Shown here piece after piece: positions 61,756 to 64,000 of a DNA stretch of 64,000 bases. Origin of the DNA: Wolfiporia cocos (taxonomy: Eukaryota > Basidiomycota > Agaricomycetes > Polyporales > Phaeolaceae). The stretch spans positions 2,728,001 through 2,792,000 of the forward strand of contig JACCLO010000011.1 in the NCBI GenBank assembly GCA_029448655.1, read 5' to 3'. A program made the translations under genes and the position numbers. Every line of letters begins with the position of its first letter. Positions within the stretch are counted from its first letter, which is position 1. The notes below the pieces were generated by a model. That model saw nothing but the letters and a program-made list of their open reading frames with translations. It was not told where the DNA came from and searched no databases.

Positions 61756-64000
61756 ATTGACGCCTAATTGGGACAATCAATCTTGCGGCCGTTGCCGTGC
61801 GACCAAACCGCCGCCGCCACCTTCTGCGCTCTCTCAGCGAGACGCGGCAGCGGTACTGCGTCCGACAAGTCCCTGTGTGCTGCGGCAGGCTGTGCACGCA
61901 TTAATTGTTCGCGTAAATCACTGTATCTCAAGTGGGCGACCAGCTCGTATCGTCGCCAAACTGCCTGGGCGATTCAGATCGACGGGAAGCTCGCTGACGT
62001 GCCCCGCATAACGCTCTCTCATCGGTTCTCAGTCTGTGTCTTCGCTGATACTGCTCGATCACGCGCTTGCCTAATCTGTGGTCCCCTTCTCATCGTCGCA
62101 ACATCCGGGGTATTTCACTCCAAGAGGGCCACCACATCAAGATGTGCAGGAGCGTGGGCACGCCGCCCAACCTGTGAGATTGGTGACAACCCTTTGCCTC
62201 GAGCTTTTCCACCGAGTGGCGGGACATTTATTCAGTCGCGCCGCGTGCCCGTGATGCCTCCCGCTTACGTACCACTTTGAGCTCTGTGGGTTCTATACTG
62301 TGCCGTGTACGCCTGCATGTGGCCGAGGATCTCACTCGCACTCGGGGTCTGAGATCATGACAGGTCTGACGTGCGCTGCGGTTCGTCTCTACGCGAATGC
62401 TACTGGTGCGTCGCTTTACTTCCACATTCAGCGCCGATGTATCCATTTGCAATATCCCCACATCGATCAGTAAGTCGGGTCCGCCCACATAAGGTATATG
62501 TTGGAGAAACCCTCTTGTTCAGTGTCTCCGTTGTTCAGGTAGGTTTGGTGAATATCAACTCACAGGAAAGTCCGTGCGAGACGAAGGCCGCACTGAAATT
62601 AAAGATCGAAGCAGGACTCGCCCATGCCCGTTCTTTCTGCGGCTGGCCACCGTGTCTTCGCGTGCGAAATGCAACTTGGCGATTCGTAAGAGGATTATCC
62701 TGCTTTCGTATTCTCTTTCCTCGAGCACGTTCTATATCTCTTGACCTTTCAAACGAATGCCGGAAGGTGCTGGACTGATCATCGCCAGCCGTGGTCACAC
62801 GGGCGCACTCCTGTCGCTGCGGGCCCGCCGTGCCGCCGACGGCAGAGCCATCCCCGAAATGATACACTTCTCCTTCCCCGCCCGACGAACAAGGCAGCCC
62901 GTGTGCTCAAAAACACGATCCGTCATCGGCGTGCCTGGCTCCGCTTTGAGCTTGACCGCGCGCCCGATTCGCGCTGTCAAGGCCAAGGCATGATGCCGGT
63001 AGTCATCACGGCGGACATACTGCGCGGGGCGCAGAAGGGTCAGCGAGGTGCGAGCGCGGAGGCGAGGACCGCCCGCAAGTCCCTGTGGGCGTGACGCGGG
63101 CGAACGTGCGGCCGGAGAGCGTCGATGAAAGGCGGCGGGCGATAGCAGGGTGACTGTGCAGGATGAACGGCCTTGAGGCAAGCTCATACGAAGCTCGCCG
63201 CGAGGCTGCCTCGCGCAGGATGGTGCTTCGGGATCTGCGGTGCGGCTCGCGGGAGCTCTTCCGCCTCTGTTCTCTTCGCTAGGTACGCGGTGAGCCGCCC
63301 TTCGCCGCGTTATATACGTTGTTGTCGGGACGCTTCGCGGTTAGCCTAGTCCCTATAATATCGGTGATATCGCAGAGATGTCGGTCATCCCTTACCCTTC
63401 AAAAGACAAGGCCTGCTGTGCCGGCCGTTGTGCGTGGCGCCGGATGTTTGACAGGTTATGTAAAGCCGGAAACCCGCCCAAGGTTCTCCCTGTGCTTTAC
63501 GAAGGCGTCGCAGACAGCCGGGCAATCTATCACGGCACGGAACGCGAAGGCATGCTGCATGGAGCGGTCAGGCCCTTGGAGTGTTGTCCCAGACATTGAG
63601 GTCGTGCCCCTGATCATGTCGCGAACTGCTCCATTCTAATCGAATTGTATATGACTGCAGTCCACCTGATATCTTGTTGCATGGTAGTCGATGTTCGCGC
63701 ACCCCCGAGCGCTACGGTCTTGATTGCGCCGTACAAGCTTGGTAAGCCTGAGAGTGTGTTATGGCATCAATTCCAGCGCGTCGTAGCGTCATATTGAAGA
63801 CGTCTGTGTGGTTTGCCATAATGCAAATACGCTCCTGCCCAGCACAAGCTACCGCAATCTTGTGATTCAGACTGAGTCCGAGACTTAGCTGGCATGTTCT
63901 GTTCATAATGTCAGGCAGCGAAGGTGATCGAAAGGCAACATGCTGAGTCAATGTCGGGTCTGATGAGGTATCGGTCTGACTTCGGCGCTGAAGAGCACCC
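61756..64000. other. Gene-free right end of the window
   Basis: About 2.2 kb upstream of the Ral2-like gene. Several frames are open because the stretch 62750-63300 is GC-rich, but none carries a motif or joins to another exon. A small plus-strand frame at 63378-63599 (73 codons, six cysteines) lies 75 bases after a TTATATACG element; it is the only candidate for a small gene and is not supported further. Confidence 0.45.

Noticed and set aside
62795..63187. 130-codon minus-strand frame at the right end
   Set aside because: Low-complexity Arg/Ala/Ser sequence in a GC-rich patch without any motif.

Overview
The window is nuclear DNA of a mushroom-forming basidiomycete (Agaricomycetes-like). 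The evidence is the gene structure and content: almost every gene is cut by many introns of about 47-65 bases with GT(RNGT)...CTNA...YAG signals, several exons are only 6-24 bases long, and the gene set includes a class II secreted haem peroxidase, a Zn2Cys6 regulator of the basidiomycete type, a Tle1-like (DUF2235) phospholipase and a kelch/BTB Ral2-like protein. I rebuilt 24 protein genes exon by exon. For 22 of the 23 complete models I counted the exon lengths or the single reading frame and they are a multiple of three; for APC2 I followed the phase from exon to exon instead. Function calls rest on motif and family recognition; no database search was run.

Layout. 1-1242 (-) start of the DEAH helicase DHR1/ECM16, cut by the window edge; 1672-4722 (+) M3 metallopeptidase; 5849-7414 (-) Ste7/Byr1-type MAP kinase kinase; 7894-9920 (-) Tle1-like hydrolase; 10620-14199 (-) PLK4/Sak-type polo kinase; 14359-14438 tRNA-Thr(CGU) with an intron; 14584-17804 (-) APC2; 18087-19461 (+) alpha/beta hydrolase; 19508-20999 (-) Hst2-type sirtuin; 21386-23584 (-) S28 peptidase; 24698-26227 (+) F-box protein; 26582-28161 (-) class II generic peroxidase; 28519-29775 (+) MYND-finger protein; 30064-31135 (+) NAD(P)HX epimerase; 31367-32884 (+) ORC6; 33202-34104 (-) EBP-type sterol isomerase; 34355-35940 (+) guanine deaminase; 36111-37190 (-) BTB protein; 37528-39881 (+) MON1; 40244-40854 (+) mitoribosomal mS41; 41014-41085 (-) tRNA-Glu(UUC); 41584-42709 (-) FHA protein PML1/SNIP1; 43058-44295 (-) secreted class 3 lipase; 49733-53065 (+) Zn2Cys6 factor behind a 5.4-kb gene-free stretch; 53557-55549 (+) CHFR-like RING ligase; 57877-61755 (-) kelch/BTB Ral2-like protein; 61756-64000 no gene seen.

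The order looks like an ordinary eukaryotic chromosome arm, not a dedicated gene cluster, and no transposon, virus or CRISPR system was found. Several genes do share themes. PLK4, APC2, ORC6, CHFR and the sirtuin belong to cell-cycle and chromosome control. The MAPKK and the Ral2-like protein act in one Ras-MAPK mating/morphogenesis pathway in fission yeast. The peroxidase, lipase and S28 peptidase are secreted degradative enzymes. The most striking items are the apparently complete PLK4 (kinase plus cryptic polo box plus PB3) in a lineage without centrioles, the density of micro-exons, several introns that keep the reading frame without a stop, and a class II peroxidase lacking both the manganese site and the catalytic tryptophan.
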